Shown: positions 8,765-17,008, counted from the first letter of the stretch. The stretch is DNA of 43,470 nt from Mediannikoviicoccus sp037890055 (GCA_037890055.1 JBBKBD010000018.1), one strand, 5' to 3'. The notes: generated from the letters alone by a model not told the origin. Translations and numbers: made by a program.

Positions 8765-8792
8765 ATTATAGCAGATAGATGAGTATATGCAA
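8765..8792 (-). promoter_or_regulatory. Promoter for DUF1294-EamA operon
   Basis: On the minus strand: TTGCAT (8792-8787), 16-nt spacer, TATAAT (8770-8765), with TGC just before the -10 (extended -10). Plus-strand sequence for the divergent tag gene shows no equally clear promoter. Confidence 0.65.
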
Positions 8793-8803
8793 CGAGGTGA
8801 ATT

Positions 8804-9355
8804 ATGAAGAGGATTTGTCCATGGGCTTTAAAATCAAAAGAACTTAAAAAGTATCATGATGAAGAGTGGGGGAAAATTTCTAAAAGTGAAAATTATCTTT
8901 TTGAAATGCTTGTGCTTGAGTCGGCGCAGGCAGGACTTAATTGGGACATTATTTTAAAGAAAAGAGAAGGTTATAGAAGATTATATGATGACTTCGACCC
9001 TCAAAAGGTGGCTAAATTCGGAAAGTTAGAGTATAATGTATTAGTTAGTGACAAATCTATTATAAGGAATAAAAGAAAAATTGAATCATCAATAAACAAC
9101 GCTAAAGCCTTTTTAAAGGTGCAAGAAGAGTTTGGAAGCTTTTACAATTACATTTGGAGTTTTACAAATGGGAAACAGATTGTAAATGAATTTGAAAGAC
9201 TTGAGGACATTCCCACGGAAAATGAACTGTCAAGAGTGATTTCAAAGGACATGAAGTGTAGAGGGTTTTCATTTGTGGGGCCTATCATAATATATTCGTA
9301 TTTGCAGGCCATAGGGGTTATAAATGATCATATTAAAGGATGTGTTTCAAAATGA
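8804..9355 (+). CDS. tag: DNA-3-methyladenine glycosylase I
   Basis: A 183-residue base-excision repair enzyme that removes 3-methyladenine from alkylated DNA. The family start RICPWA..KYHDEEWG is present, then FEMLVLESAQAGLNWDIILKKRE and NKRKIESSINNAKA. The four ligands of the zinc snap are all visible: C5, H18, H176 and C180 (NDHIKGC), at the spacing seen in E. coli Tag. The start is an ATG behind CGAGGTGA. Its TGA stop overlaps the ATG of the next gene (ATGA), and it heads a four-gene operon with a phosphodiesterase, an RNA helicase and rsuA. Confidence 0.96.
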   Translation: MKRICPWALKSKELKKYHDEEWGKISKSENYLFEMLVLESAQAGLNWDIILKKREGYRRLYDDFDPQKVAKFGKLEYNVLVSDKSIIRNKRKIESSINNAKAFLKVQEEFGSFYNYIWSFTNGKQIVNEFERLEDIPTENELSRVISKDMKCRGFSFVGPIIIYSYLQAIGVINDHIKGCVSK

Positions 9356-10122
9356 GTTTAGTTTTTGCTCACAGAGGGAGTCGGGGAAGCGCTCCGGAAA
9401 ATACTTTAATTTCGTTTGAAGAGGCTGTAAGGGTTGGAAGTGACGGCATAGAGCTTGATGTAAGACAAACTTTGGATAAAGAGATTGTGGTAATCCACGA
9501 CAAAACCATCGACAGAACTACCACTGGAGAAGGGATTGTAGAGAAGATGACCTTACAAGAAATTCAAAGCTATGATGCGGGCTTATATTTTGGAGAGAAA
9601 TTTAGAGGAGAGACTGTTCCAACTTTGAAACAGGTTCTAGAACTACTTGAAAAATTAAATTTCAAAGGCATTTTAAATATAGAGATTAAAACTGAAAAGT
9701 ACTTTCATGGAAATTTTGAAAAGAGAGTTGCAAAAATTGTCAATGAAAGGCCTCTGCCATTTGAAATAATTTACTCTTCCTTTAATATAAAAAGTCTGAA
9801 ATTGATTCGAAAGTATGACAAGAACAATAAGAGATACCTTTTGTTAAAAGACATACCAAAAAATAATAAAATATTTTTAAAGGCTCAAAAAAATAAAATA
9901 TTTAATGGTATTCACTCAAGCCTTGGAAAGAGTATTAGGAATTTAGAGTTTTTGAAAAAACTAGACAAGACAACCAGACTTTGGACAATTAACAAAGAAA
10001 AAGATATGATTTATTGCTTTAAACAAGATTTTGACATTATAACCGACTATCCAAAAACTGCAATAAAAATTAGGAAAGAATTAAACGAAGGAGAATTAAA
10101 TATTAATGATAGAACTAAATAA
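9352..10122 (+). CDS. Glycerophosphodiester phosphodiesterase (GDPD/UgpQ-like)
   Basis: A 256-residue cytoplasmic enzyme that hydrolyses glycerophosphodiesters to glycerol-3-phosphate and an alcohol. The TIM-barrel GDPD motifs are intact: AHRGSRGSAPENT with H7, GIELDVRQT with the metal ligands E34 and D36, and VVIHD with catalytic H49; near the end is the usual WTINKEKDM...ITDYP. I choose the ATG at 9352, which overlaps the tag stop and has AAAGGA 11 nt upstream, over an ATG four codons earlier at 9340 that would sit on that site. The 3' end overlaps the helicase gene by 17 nt. Confidence 0.93.
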   Translation: MSLVFAHRGSRGSAPENTLISFEEAVRVGSDGIELDVRQTLDKEIVVIHDKTIDRTTTGEGIVEKMTLQEIQSYDAGLYFGEKFRGETVPTLKQVLELLEKLNFKGILNIEIKTEKYFHGNFEKRVAKIVNERPLPFEIIYSSFNIKSLKLIRKYDKNNKRYLLLKDIPKNNKIFLKAQKNKIFNGIHSSLGKSIRNLEFLKKLDKTTRLWTINKEKDMIYCFKQDFDIITDYPKTAIKIRKELNEGELNINDRTK

Positions 10123-11773
10123 CATGAAACTATCACAAGAAGTGATAAAGGCGGTTTCAGACATGGGATTTGAGGAGTTTAGCCCAATACAAAAAAGCTC
10201 CATACCACTACTTTTAGAAGGTCGTGACGTAATAGGACAGGCCCAAACAGGTACTGGAAAGACGGCAGCCTTTGGTATACCAATAATTGAGAAGGTGGAC
10301 CCTAAGTCAAATAAGGTACAAGCCCTTGTGCTTTGTCCAACTCGTGAACTTTGCATACAGGTTTCAGAAGAGATATCAAACCTTTCAAAATATATGAAAA
10401 ACATTAGGGTTATGCCAATTTATGGTGGACAACCAATAGAACGACAACTTCGTGGTCTTAAACAGGGAATTCAAATAGTTATTGGAACACCGGGACGTGT
10501 TATGGACCATATGAGAAGAGGTTCATTGAAGCTAGATAACCTCAACTTCTTCGTCCTTGATGAAGCAGACGAGATGTTCGACATGGGATTTAGACAAGAT
10601 ATTGAACTTATTTTACAAGATGTTCCAGAAGAGAGACAATCTCTATTCTTTTCTGCAACAATGGCAAAGGAAATTGTAAATTTTGCTAAAAAGTATCAAA
10701 GTAATCCTGAAATTGTAAAGGTCGTAAATAAAGAACTTACAGTACCTAAAGTAAAACAAGTTTATTTGGAACTTAGAAATGATATTAAGACAGAAATTTT
10801 ATCGAGACTTTTAGACATAAAAAACCCAAGACTAACTGTAGTCTTCTGTAACACTAAGAAAAAAGTTGACCAGCTTACTTCAGAACTTCAGTCCCGTGGT
10901 TACTTTGCTGATGGCCTTCATGGTGATTTAAAACAAAACCAAAGAGACACTGTAATGGACAAGTTTAGAAATAACACCATCGACATTTTAGTTGCCACAG
11001 ATGTTGCCGCAAGGGGAATTGACGTTGATGATGTGGATATGGTAGTGAACTACGATATGCCGCAGGACAACGAATACTATGTGCATAGAATCGGGAGAAC
11101 TGCAAGGGCAGGACGTACCGGTACTGCTGTGTCATTTGTAACTTCAAGGGAATATGGCAATTTAAGGCAAATTGAAAAATATACCAAGACAAAAATAGAA
11201 AAGATTTCCATTCCAACTATTAAGGATATGGAAAAGAATAGAAGCTCTGTACTATTAGATAAAATTAGAATTATCCTGGATGAAAAGAATTTTGAAAAAG
11301 AACTTAAATTTTTATCACTACTTGAAGATGAGGACTATTTGCCAAATCATATTGCGGCGGCAGTTTTAAAGATGTTTTTAAATGAACAAAAATCATCTAA
11401 ATATAAAGAAATAGACTCTATTGACAACAACAAGAGAGCAAGGTTTGGCAACAAGAGAGATAGAAACATTAACACAGGAAGAGACAGAAACAATAGACAA
11501 AGGGATAAGAGAATCCCAAGAACCGGTGGAGCAAACAGCACGAGAATTTTCCTAAGCACAGGAAAGAAAACGGGAGTTTCTCCAAATCATATACTGGCGG
11601 CTCTATGTAACGAAGGAAAAATTCGTGGAAAAGACGTTGGTCAAATAGATATATTTGATGACTTCTCCTTTGTGAATGTTGATTCAAAAGTTGCATCAAA
11701 GGTAGTTAAAAATTTAAATAATAAGCATATTAGGGGAAAGAGAGTTTCCGTAGAGATAGCAAAAGATAAATAG
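10106..11773 (+). CDS. DEAD-box ATP-dependent RNA helicase with DbpA-type RNA-binding domain
   Basis: A 555-residue helicase of the DeaD/CshA group, which remodels structured RNA in ribosome assembly and mRNA decay. Motifs in order: Q motif FEEFSPIQKSSIP, motif I AQTGTGKT (~46-53), PTREL, GTPGR, DEAD (152-155), SAT, then the second RecA domain with ARGIDVDDVD and HRIGRTARAGRTG. A basic linker (~430-475, RDRNINTGRDRNNRQRDKR) leads to a C-terminal DbpA RNA-recognition domain (~477-551, TGVSPNHILAALCNEGKIRG). The start ATG at 10106 follows GAAGGAGA by 11 nt and lies inside the preceding gene. Setting next to rsuA fits an rRNA role. Confidence 0.94.
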   Translation: MIELNNMKLSQEVIKAVSDMGFEEFSPIQKSSIPLLLEGRDVIGQAQTGTGKTAAFGIPIIEKVDPKSNKVQALVLCPTRELCIQVSEEISNLSKYMKNIRVMPIYGGQPIERQLRGLKQGIQIVIGTPGRVMDHMRRGSLKLDNLNFFVLDEADEMFDMGFRQDIELILQDVPEERQSLFFSATMAKEIVNFAKKYQSNPEIVKVVNKELTVPKVKQVYLELRNDIKTEILSRLLDIKNPRLTVVFCNTKKKVDQLTSELQSRGYFADGLHGDLKQNQRDTVMDKFRNNTIDILVATDVAARGIDVDDVDMVVNYDMPQDNEYYVHRIGRTARAGRTGTAVSFVTSREYGNLRQIEKYTKTKIEKISIPTIKDMEKNRSSVLLDKIRIILDEKNFEKELKFLSLLEDEDYLPNHIAAAVLKMFLNEQKSSKYKEIDSIDNNKRARFGNKRDRNINTGRDRNNRQRDKRIPRTGGANSTRIFLSTGKKTGVSPNHILAALCNEGKIRGKDVGQIDIFDDFSFVNVDSKVASKVVKNLNNKHIRGKRVSVEIAKDK

Positions 11774-11783
11774 TGGTGAGAAG

Positions 11784-12485
11784 ATGAAAATCAGAGTGGA
11801 CAAACTTATAGCAAACATGGGCTTTGCTACAAGATCTGAAATAAAAAAAGTGTCAAAGAGGGGCGCGGTTTTAGTAAATGACGAAGTTGAGAAAAATTCC
11901 GGCAGAATTGTAGACACAGATACTGACAGAGTTTCATACTTTGGAGACCTAGTAGAGTACAAGGAGTTTATATATCTGCTAATGAATAAGCCAAAGGGAG
12001 TTATCTCTGCAACGGAAGATTTCTACGACAAAACCGTTATAGACCTTCTTTTAGAAGAACATGCTACCTTTAATCCATTTCCAGTGGGAAGGCTGGACAA
12101 AGACACCACAGGGCTTTTATTAATAACAAATGATGGAGAGTTGAACCACAACTTGACATCCCCTAAAAGAGAAGTGCCTAAGACCTACAAAGTAACCTTA
12201 GAAAGTGATATAGAAGAAGAGGAATATAACTCCACTTTTAAAAAGGGAATTAAACTTATGCCAGAAAATATTATAACAAAACCAGCCACCATGGAAGTTA
12301 TAGATAAGAGACATTGCTACCTTACAATAAAAGAAGGAAAGTATCATCAAGTGAAGAGAATGTTTGAAAAGGTTGGAAATAAAGTTATAGAACTGGAAAG
12401 GGTTAAGTTTGGAAATTTAATACTCCCAAGTGATTTAGAATATGGTGAGTACATTGAAATAACAAAAGAAGATATTATAGATTAA
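11784..12485 (+). CDS. rsuA: 16S rRNA pseudouridine synthase, RsuA/RluB/E/F family
   Basis: A 233-residue enzyme that isomerises a uridine in rRNA to pseudouridine; RsuA proper acts at 16S position 516. An S4 RNA-binding domain (1-50, RVDKLIANMGFATRSEIKK) precedes the catalytic domain with MNKPKGVIS, the active-site motif GRLDKDTTGLLL (catalytic D105), LNHNLTSPKREVPKTY and KEGKYHQVKRMF. It starts 10 nt after the helicase gene behind GGTGAG. The stop lies within the terminator hairpin, and the last 11 nt overlap the convergent toxin gene. The choice of RsuA over RluB/RluE/F rests on the overall pattern, not on a search. Confidence 0.88.
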   Translation: MKIRVDKLIANMGFATRSEIKKVSKRGAVLVNDEVEKNSGRIVDTDTDRVSYFGDLVEYKEFIYLLMNKPKGVISATEDFYDKTVIDLLLEEHATFNPFPVGRLDKDTTGLLLITNDGELNHNLTSPKREVPKTYKVTLESDIEEEEYNSTFKKGIKLMPENIITKPATMEVIDKRHCYLTIKEGKYHQVKRMFEKVGNKVIELERVKFGNLILPSDLEYGEYIEITKEDIID

Positions 12486-12789
12486 GAGAGCTTGATGCTC
12501 TCTTTTTTAAAAATAAATCTGAATGAGACCCAGCCCTTACTGCAGTTAGAATTAGTTTATTATTATCTATACAGTAGATGAGCAAGAAATCCGGTTCATT
12601 ATGACATTCACGAAAGCCGATGTAGTTTCCTATTAAAGCATGGTCCTTGTATCTCTCTTCAAGAACTTCTCCGCTTAAAAGTTTTGTTAGAACAAAATCC
12701 AATTTATTTAAATTGACGCTCCTTTTTCTTAAATTTTTAAGATCTTTCCTAAAGGCGAAATTGTTTTTAGTTCTAACATTTGTCGTCAC
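12475..12789 (-). CDS. yafQ: Type II toxin, YafQ/RelE-family mRNA interferase
   Basis: A 104-residue ribosome-dependent endoribonuclease-type toxin. The sequence GEVLEERYKDHALIGNYIGFRECHNEPDFLLIY is the YafQ signature. Counting from the GTG at 12789, H50, H63, D67 and a late histidine (H89 in AGSHSDLF) correspond to the known catalytic set of E. coli YafQ; the residue after D67 is F instead of W. The start overlaps the antitoxin stop by 17 nt and has no strong site of its own, so translation probably depends on the antitoxin. The last ~10 residues (RASSSLNL) exceed the usual family end and are encoded by the rsuA terminator hairpin. Confidence 0.9.
   Translation of the reverse strand: MTTNVRTKNNFAFRKDLKNLRKRSVNLNKLDFVLTKLLSGEVLEERYKDHALIGNYIGFRECHNEPDFLLIYCIDNNKLILTAVRAGSHSDLFLKKRASSSLNL
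12484..12508 (+). terminator. Terminator of the tag-rsuA operon
   Basis: Stem AAGAGAGC (12484-12491), loop TTGAT, GCTCTCTT (12497-12504), T tract to 12508. On the other strand it lies inside the 3' end of the toxin gene. Confidence 0.85.
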
Positions 12790-13063
12790 TTTCTAAATCT
12801 TTTAATAACTCATCTAAAGATGAATAAGATTTTGCTTCTATTTTACCTGAAATAATATCACGTGCCTCTTTAATAGCCTGTTCTGTTTCATAATTATATT
12901 TAGGTTGTTTTATTTCAAAGGGAAACCCTCCCTCTAATATGGACATGCTTAAAAATATATTTATAGCATCTGTTACCGTTATTCCAAAAGTAGAAAAAAG
13001 TTGTTCAGCTTCTTTCTTTTTTTCGGGAGAAATTCTAATGTTTATATTTGAAGTTTTAGCCAT
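12773..13063 (-). CDS. RelB/DinJ family antitoxin
   Basis: A 96-residue partner of the YafQ-type toxin. The N-terminal half, MAKTSNINIRISPEKKKEAEQ followed by FGITVTDAINIFLS, is a ribbon-helix-helix DNA-binding domain of the RelB/DinJ family; the acidic C-terminal half should wrap and neutralise the toxin. The start is the ATG at 13063 with GGAGGG upstream; the frame stays open to 13231 but those extra residues are not family-like and lack a site. It precedes and overlaps the toxin gene, the usual order, and should repress its own promoter through the palindromes just upstream. Confidence 0.92.
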   Translation of the reverse strand: MAKTSNINIRISPEKKKEAEQLFSTFGITVTDAINIFLSMSILEGGFPFEIKQPKYNYETEQAIKEARDIISGKIEAKSYSSLDELLKDLESDDKC

Positions 13064-13080
13064 AATACCCTCCTTAAGTA

Positions 13081-13135
13081 AATTGTATAACTTTTGAACT
13101 ACAATAGCAACACAATTTTGATTTAAAATACAATT
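13081..13135. promoter_or_regulatory. Putative toxin-antitoxin operator: inverted repeats
   Basis: AATTGTAT (13081-13088) and its exact reverse complement ATACAATT (13128-13135) flank a 39-bp stretch that has other short inverted motifs (TTGTA at 13083 and TACAA at 13100). On the minus strand the left arm provides a TATACA -10-like box just upstream of the antitoxin. DinJ/RelB antitoxins bind such palindromes; the exact site is inference. Confidence 0.4.
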
Positions 13136-13152
13136 CGTAATATCCATGCTTT

Positions 13153-13161
13153 TGGTATAAT
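13153..13161 (+). promoter_or_regulatory. Extended -10 promoter for hemZ
   Basis: TGGTATAAT, an extended -10 element; no good -35 hexamer lies 17 nt upstream, as is common with extended -10 promoters. It faces hemZ, 19 nt before its ATG. Confidence 0.55.
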
Positions 13162-13179
13162 TAAGAAAAGGCGGTAAAT

Positions 13180-14610
13180 ATGAAAATAAAATTATTAAGC
13201 GAAAAAAATAGACTTGAAATTTATGAAACACTTAGTATCTTTATGGCAACTGAAGACATCGAAATAACCTTTGATGATATTGATGAAGGGTTAGTCATAG
13301 ATACTGAAGGTGAAATTAATATATCCTATATAGAAGAAGGAAAAGTAAAATACAATTTAATTAAAAAAGAGGAAGACTTGAAACTTGACAGCCACTTCAG
13401 TTACAAAATGGCAGTGAAGTATTCTATTATAAAGTTTTTCGAAAAGTATTTTCAAAAAGAAGCTCCATGGGGTGTGTTAACTGGCATTAGGCCTGTTAAG
13501 GTTGCAAGAAGCCTTATGGAAGAAAAAAGTGAAATAGAAACAATAGAGTACTTAAAAGAAAAGTTACTTATTAATGAAGAAAACATTAAGCTGTTAATAG
13601 AAATTTCAAAAATTCAAGATGAAATTATTAGAGATATTAAAAAAGATTCCTATAGCCTCTATGTAAACATTCCATTTTGCACAGGAAGATGTTCCTACTG
13701 CTCCTATTCCACATTGATTTTGGAAAAGAATGGAGAGAAGGTTACACCATATATTGATGCAATGCTAAGAGAAATGAAAATTTTAAAAGGTGCCTATGGT
13801 TATAATCCTACTTCTATATATATAGGAGGAGGTACTCCAACTTCGTTAAAAGAAGATGACCTTAGCAGGCTTCTAACGGAAATGGGTAAGATTTTTGATT
13901 TAGAGTCATTGAGTGAATTTACCGTGGAAGCGGGTAGGGAGGACTCATTAACAGAAGAAAAGCTTAGAATTTTAAAAGATAATCATGTTACAAGACTATC
14001 CCTAAATCCACAGAGCTTTAAAGAGGAGACTTTAGAAAAAATTGGTAGAAAGCAGGACAATGACAATCTAGTAAAGATGTATAACATTGCAAGGGATATG
14101 AATTTTTCATGTATCAATATGGATTTAATCATTGGACTACCGGGGGAAGATATAAATGACTTCAATAACACTTTAGATGTTGTAAAAAAACTAAGTCCCG
14201 ACAACTTAACAGTTCATACCCTTGCTATTAAAAAGGGATCAAAGATTATGCAAGAACACACCGTGAAGGACGAGTACATGGAAGCAGAGAAGATGATGCA
14301 GCGTGCTTTGGAATTTGCAATGGAAGAAAATTATCTTCCTTATTATCTATATAGGCAAAAGAGAATTTTAGGCAATCTTGAAAACATTGGCTTTGCAAAG
14401 AAGGATAAAATATGTAAATACAATATCTATATGATGGAAGAGGTTCAAGATGTGCTTGGAGTGGGTATGGGTTCAGCATCAAAGTTTTTAAAAGACAATG
14501 GACTGATAGAAAGTCATAGAAATTATTTAAATATGAGGGACTACCTGGAAAAGCTCGATAAAATAATAGAAGAAAAGGAGAAGCTAATTGAAAAAGGAAG
14601 CAGAAATTAA
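13180..14610 (+). CDS. hemZ: HemZ, oxygen-independent coproporphyrinogen oxidase-like radical SAM enzyme
   Basis: A 476-residue protein. The first ~155 residues are the HemZ-specific extension, including FFEKYFQKEAPWGVLTGIRPVK; the radical SAM core follows with PFCTGRCSYCSY, giving the CX3CX2C cluster ligands at C167, C171 and C174, then IYIGGGTPTSL, and LIIGLPGE. HemZ is related to HemN but its exact reaction is unsettled; many anaerobes with hemZ have no complete haem pathway, and no other haem gene is in the window. The ATG follows AAGGCGG. The gene overlaps the following SRPBCC gene by 23 nt, so these are co-expressed. Confidence 0.9.
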   Translation: MKIKLLSEKNRLEIYETLSIFMATEDIEITFDDIDEGLVIDTEGEINISYIEEGKVKYNLIKKEEDLKLDSHFSYKMAVKYSIIKFFEKYFQKEAPWGVLTGIRPVKVARSLMEEKSEIETIEYLKEKLLINEENIKLLIEISKIQDEIIRDIKKDSYSLYVNIPFCTGRCSYCSYSTLILEKNGEKVTPYIDAMLREMKILKGAYGYNPTSIYIGGGTPTSLKEDDLSRLLTEMGKIFDLESLSEFTVEAGREDSLTEEKLRILKDNHVTRLSLNPQSFKEETLEKIGRKQDNDNLVKMYNIARDMNFSCINMDLIIGLPGEDINDFNNTLDVVKKLSPDNLTVHTLAIKKGSKIMQEHTVKDEYMEAEKMMQRALEFAMEENYLPYYLYRQKRILGNLENIGFAKKDKICKYNIYMMEEVQDVLGVGMGSASKFLKDNGLIESHRNYLNMRDYLEKLDKIIEEKEKLIEKGSRN

Positions 14611-15013
14611 AAAAATTATTAAGTATCCCATTGACAAAGTTTATGAAATTTTCACAAATAGGGAGGACTACTCTTGGCGAAATGAAATCTCCGATTTTAA
14701 AAAGACTGGAGAGGACAGTTTCGAAGAGACCAATCACAATGATTTAACAACAAGATACAAGATAATTGAAAAGAGACCACTGGAGTATTTTAAAATTGAA
14801 ATGGAAAACAAAATCATTGATGGTTTCTTTGACATTAGTTTCAAAAAGGTAGACGACAACTCTACAGAAGTTATACTTCATCAAATTAATATATACAAAA
14901 ACTTCATTTCATACGCTCTAAATTCTATTTTCCTAAGCCTTGATAAAGTGCTAAATCTCTACATTTATGAGGTTGAAAGGGAATTAAAAAGCAGAAATAT
15001 TACAGAAATGTAA
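14588..15013 (+). CDS. SRPBCC (START/polyketide cyclase-like) family protein
   Basis: A 141-residue soluble protein with the helix-grip fold pattern of the SRPBCC superfamily: KKIIKYPIDKVYEIFTNREDYSWRNEI at the start, central strands TTRYKIIEKRPLEYFKIEM and DISFKKVDDNSTEVILHQ, and a long C-terminal helix. Such proteins bind hydrophobic ligands; no specific role is evident. The start is the TTG at 14588, with AAGGAG six or seven nt upstream, inside the end of hemZ. No ATG is available near this start. Confidence 0.8.
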   Translation: MKKEAEIKKIIKYPIDKVYEIFTNREDYSWRNEISDFKKTGEDSFEETNHNDLTTRYKIIEKRPLEYFKIEMENKIIDGFFDISFKKVDDNSTEVILHQINIYKNFISYALNSIFLSLDKVLNLYIYEVERELKSRNITEM

Positions 15014-15031
15014 TAAAAACCTTAAGAATTT

Positions 15032-15108
15032 TGTAATAATTTTGTAACCCTTTTGTAACCTTTAAAAAATCAACAAAAAGGTTACAAAAAGTGTTAAGTT
15101 TTTGTAAT
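15032..15108 (+). promoter_or_regulatory. Array of WalR-like boxes upstream of 3D-domain wall protein
   Basis: TGTAAT (15032-15037), TGTAAC (15043-15048) and TGTAAC (15054-15059) are separated by exactly 5 nt each, matching the WalR (YycF) consensus TGTWAH-N5-TGTWAH twice over. An inverted half-site GTTACA is at 15081-15086 and another TGTAAT at 15103-15108. The third box and the inverted one form the arms of a perfect 13-bp stem (15051-15063 with 15077-15089). Confidence 0.6.
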
Positions 15109-15175
15109 AATTGCGTGAAAATCTCGAGGAAAACAGCTAAAAACCCTTATTTTTCAACTTTTAGAGGCGTTTTTG

Positions 15176-15204
15176 TTGACATGAAATTCTCCATGAGCTA
15201 AAAT
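15176..15204 (+). promoter_or_regulatory. Strong sigma-A promoter for 3D-domain wall protein
   Basis: TTGACA (15176-15181), 17-nt spacer, TAAAAT (15199-15204): close to consensus, start expected near 15211. Confidence 0.8.
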
Positions 15205-15223
15205 ATCCACGTAATGAAAAAAG

Positions 15224-15240
15224 GTTACAGAAAAGTTACA
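15224..15240 (-). promoter_or_regulatory. Inverted WalR-like box pair in the 5' leader
   Basis: GTTACA (15224-15229), 5 nt, GTTACA (15235-15240); on the minus strand this is TGTAAC-N5-TGTAAC. It lies between the predicted transcript start and the coding region, a position suited to repression. Confidence 0.55.
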
Positions 15241-15262
15241 AGATATTTAAGGAGTGTTATAT

Positions 15263-16837
15263 TTGAAATTAAAAAATAAAATTGCCGGTGGGTTATTGGC
15301 TTTAGCAGTGACTATAAGCCCAATGACGACAACTTTGGCAAATGAAAATTTAGATTTAATAAGTGTAAATTCAAAGAAGCTGTCGGAAGTTTCTGAAATG
15401 ATTACTAACTCAATTCAAGGATTAGAAAATGTATATATTCTAAATTCTGACAAGTTAGTAGACGGAATTTCAGGGGGAGTTCTAGCAGGTGAAAACAATG
15501 GAACAATTGTACTTTTAGAAAATGGAAAACTTTCTGAAAAGTCAATGAACATTATTAACAGTGCAAAAAATGTTTACGCAATAGGCGGAGAACAAACAAT
15601 CCCCGAAGATGTTGTAAAAGACTTAAATAATTACAAAGGAAGAATTACAGGATTTTCAAGATTTGATACAGCTGTAGAGCTTGCAAAAAAACTTGATAGC
15701 CACAGAAACATAATGATAGCTGACGGAGAAGCATTAGCAGACTCACTTTCAGCAACTGCATTCGCTGTTAAGAATGATATGAATATCCTTTTTACAAGTG
15801 GAGAAAATGTTCCAGAAGCTACTGAAAAGTACTTAAAGGAAAATAGCGTTCAAGAAATTTACTTTGTTGGTGGAGAATCTTCACTTCCAAGAGCGGTTAA
15901 AGAAAAAGTTTATGAAATAGCAGGTAAAGATAAATCAAGAATTGATGGGAACACCATCCATGGAAAAAACAGATACGAAACTTCACTAGCTCTAATGAAG
16001 AGATTTGGTGAATTTAACAATGTGGTTGTAGCAAATGGTAACAACTATGCAGATGCAATTTTAGCTACAGTAATTGGATCAAACCAAAAATCTCCAATGC
16101 TACTTGTTAATAACAGCAATGTTTTAGATGGTGTTAAGAACCTAAATGTAAATAAAATTTATTCAGTATCTACAAATAGCATCTCAAACAACTATTTAAA
16201 GAACTTTGTTGAAAAAGTACTTGATAAGTCAGGCGTAGAAATGCCAATAAAGGACTTAGAAGGAAATGTTATAGACAAGATTGAAAAAGAAGTTGAAAGA
16301 ACTGGTTGGGTTTCACAAAACTTAAACGTAAGAACAAGTCCAAGCACAGACGCTAAGGCACTTGGAACATTAGCTAAGGGAGAAAAAATCACTGGATATA
16401 TTCAAGGAGATTGGCTAAGAATTTCTTACAACAACGCAACAGCTTACATTTCAAACAAATTCATTTCAGATACAGAAGTTAAGAAAGATGAACCTAAAGA
16501 AGTAGAAGTTGCCGGATCAAACGAAAGTAATGACGGCAAAGACTTTAGCTACAGCAAGGTAATGACAGTTAAAGCAACTGCATACTCAATGCACGAAGCT
16601 GGACTTAGCTGGCAAACAGCTTCAGGTATCGACCTTAGAAAGAATCCTAAAGTTATTGCAGTAGACAGAGGAGTTATCCCTCTAGGAACAAAAGTTTATG
16701 TAGAAGGATATGGATATGCAATAGCTGGTGATACAGGTGGAGCAATAAAAGGAAATAAGATAGACGTTCATATGAACTCAGTTGGAGAATGCTACAATTG
16801 GGGAGTAAGAACAGTAAAACTTTACATCTTAAAGTAA
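15263..16837 (+). CDS. Secreted cell-wall protein: CWB2 repeats, SH3b and 3D domain
   Basis: A 524-residue exported protein. After a signal peptide (1-~27, ending TTLANE) come three CWB2 repeats (about 40-330; YAIGGEQTIPEDV and YFVGGESSLPRAV are typical), which anchor proteins non-covalently to the wall via secondary polymers. Residues ~346-403 are an SH3b domain (WVSQNLNVRTSPSTDAKALG) and ~432-524 a 3D domain (VIAVDRGVIPLGTKVYVEGYG, then AGDTGGAIKGNKIDVHM with the three aspartates), the fold of lytic transglycosylase-like hydrolases such as YocH/Rpf relatives. I place the start at the TTG at 15263, eight nt after AAGGAG; a GTG at 15254 lies inside that site. WalR-like boxes upstream suggest control by the wall-stress two-component system. 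Confidence 0.93.
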   Translation: MKLKNKIAGGLLALAVTISPMTTTLANENLDLISVNSKKLSEVSEMITNSIQGLENVYILNSDKLVDGISGGVLAGENNGTIVLLENGKLSEKSMNIINSAKNVYAIGGEQTIPEDVVKDLNNYKGRITGFSRFDTAVELAKKLDSHRNIMIADGEALADSLSATAFAVKNDMNILFTSGENVPEATEKYLKENSVQEIYFVGGESSLPRAVKEKVYEIAGKDKSRIDGNTIHGKNRYETSLALMKRFGEFNNVVVANGNNYADAILATVIGSNQKSPMLLVNNSNVLDGVKNLNVNKIYSVSTNSISNNYLKNFVEKVLDKSGVEMPIKDLEGNVIDKIEKEVERTGWVSQNLNVRTSPSTDAKALGTLAKGEKITGYIQGDWLRISYNNATAYISNKFISDTEVKKDEPKEVEVAGSNESNDGKDFSYSKVMTVKATAYSMHEAGLSWQTASGIDLRKNPKVIAVDRGVIPLGTKVYVEGYGYAIAGDTGGAIKGNKIDVHMNSVGECYNWGVRTVKLYILK

Positions 16838-16840
16838 TAG

Positions 16841-16866
16841 TCGGAGACATAGTCTCCGATTTTTTT
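16841..16866 (+). terminator. Terminator after 3D-domain wall protein
   Basis: Perfect stem TCGGAGAC (16841-16848), loop ATA, GTCTCCGA (16852-16859), seven T. Confidence 0.9.
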
Positions 16867-17008
16867 AATGACTTTAGTCAGTTGAGTTCGCTTGCGAACG
16901 AAACAAAAAACTACCCGCTATGCGGGTAGGTGTTCTTAGGTTATACCAAAAAAATCACCAAGTATTATAATAGAGTTGTTCAGACCTAATATAATAAGAG
17001 GTGATTTT

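Noticed and set aside
13064..13231. Upstream extension of the antitoxin to 13231
   Set aside because: It runs through the inverted repeats and overlaps hemZ; the ATG at 13063 has GGAGGG and the family N-terminus.
15014..15262. c-di-AMP (ydaO) riboswitch upstream of the 3D-domain gene
   Set aside because: Such riboswitches often precede wall hydrolase genes, but I could not find the conserved core; the region is instead explained by WalR-like boxes and a promoter whose start lies downstream of most of it.
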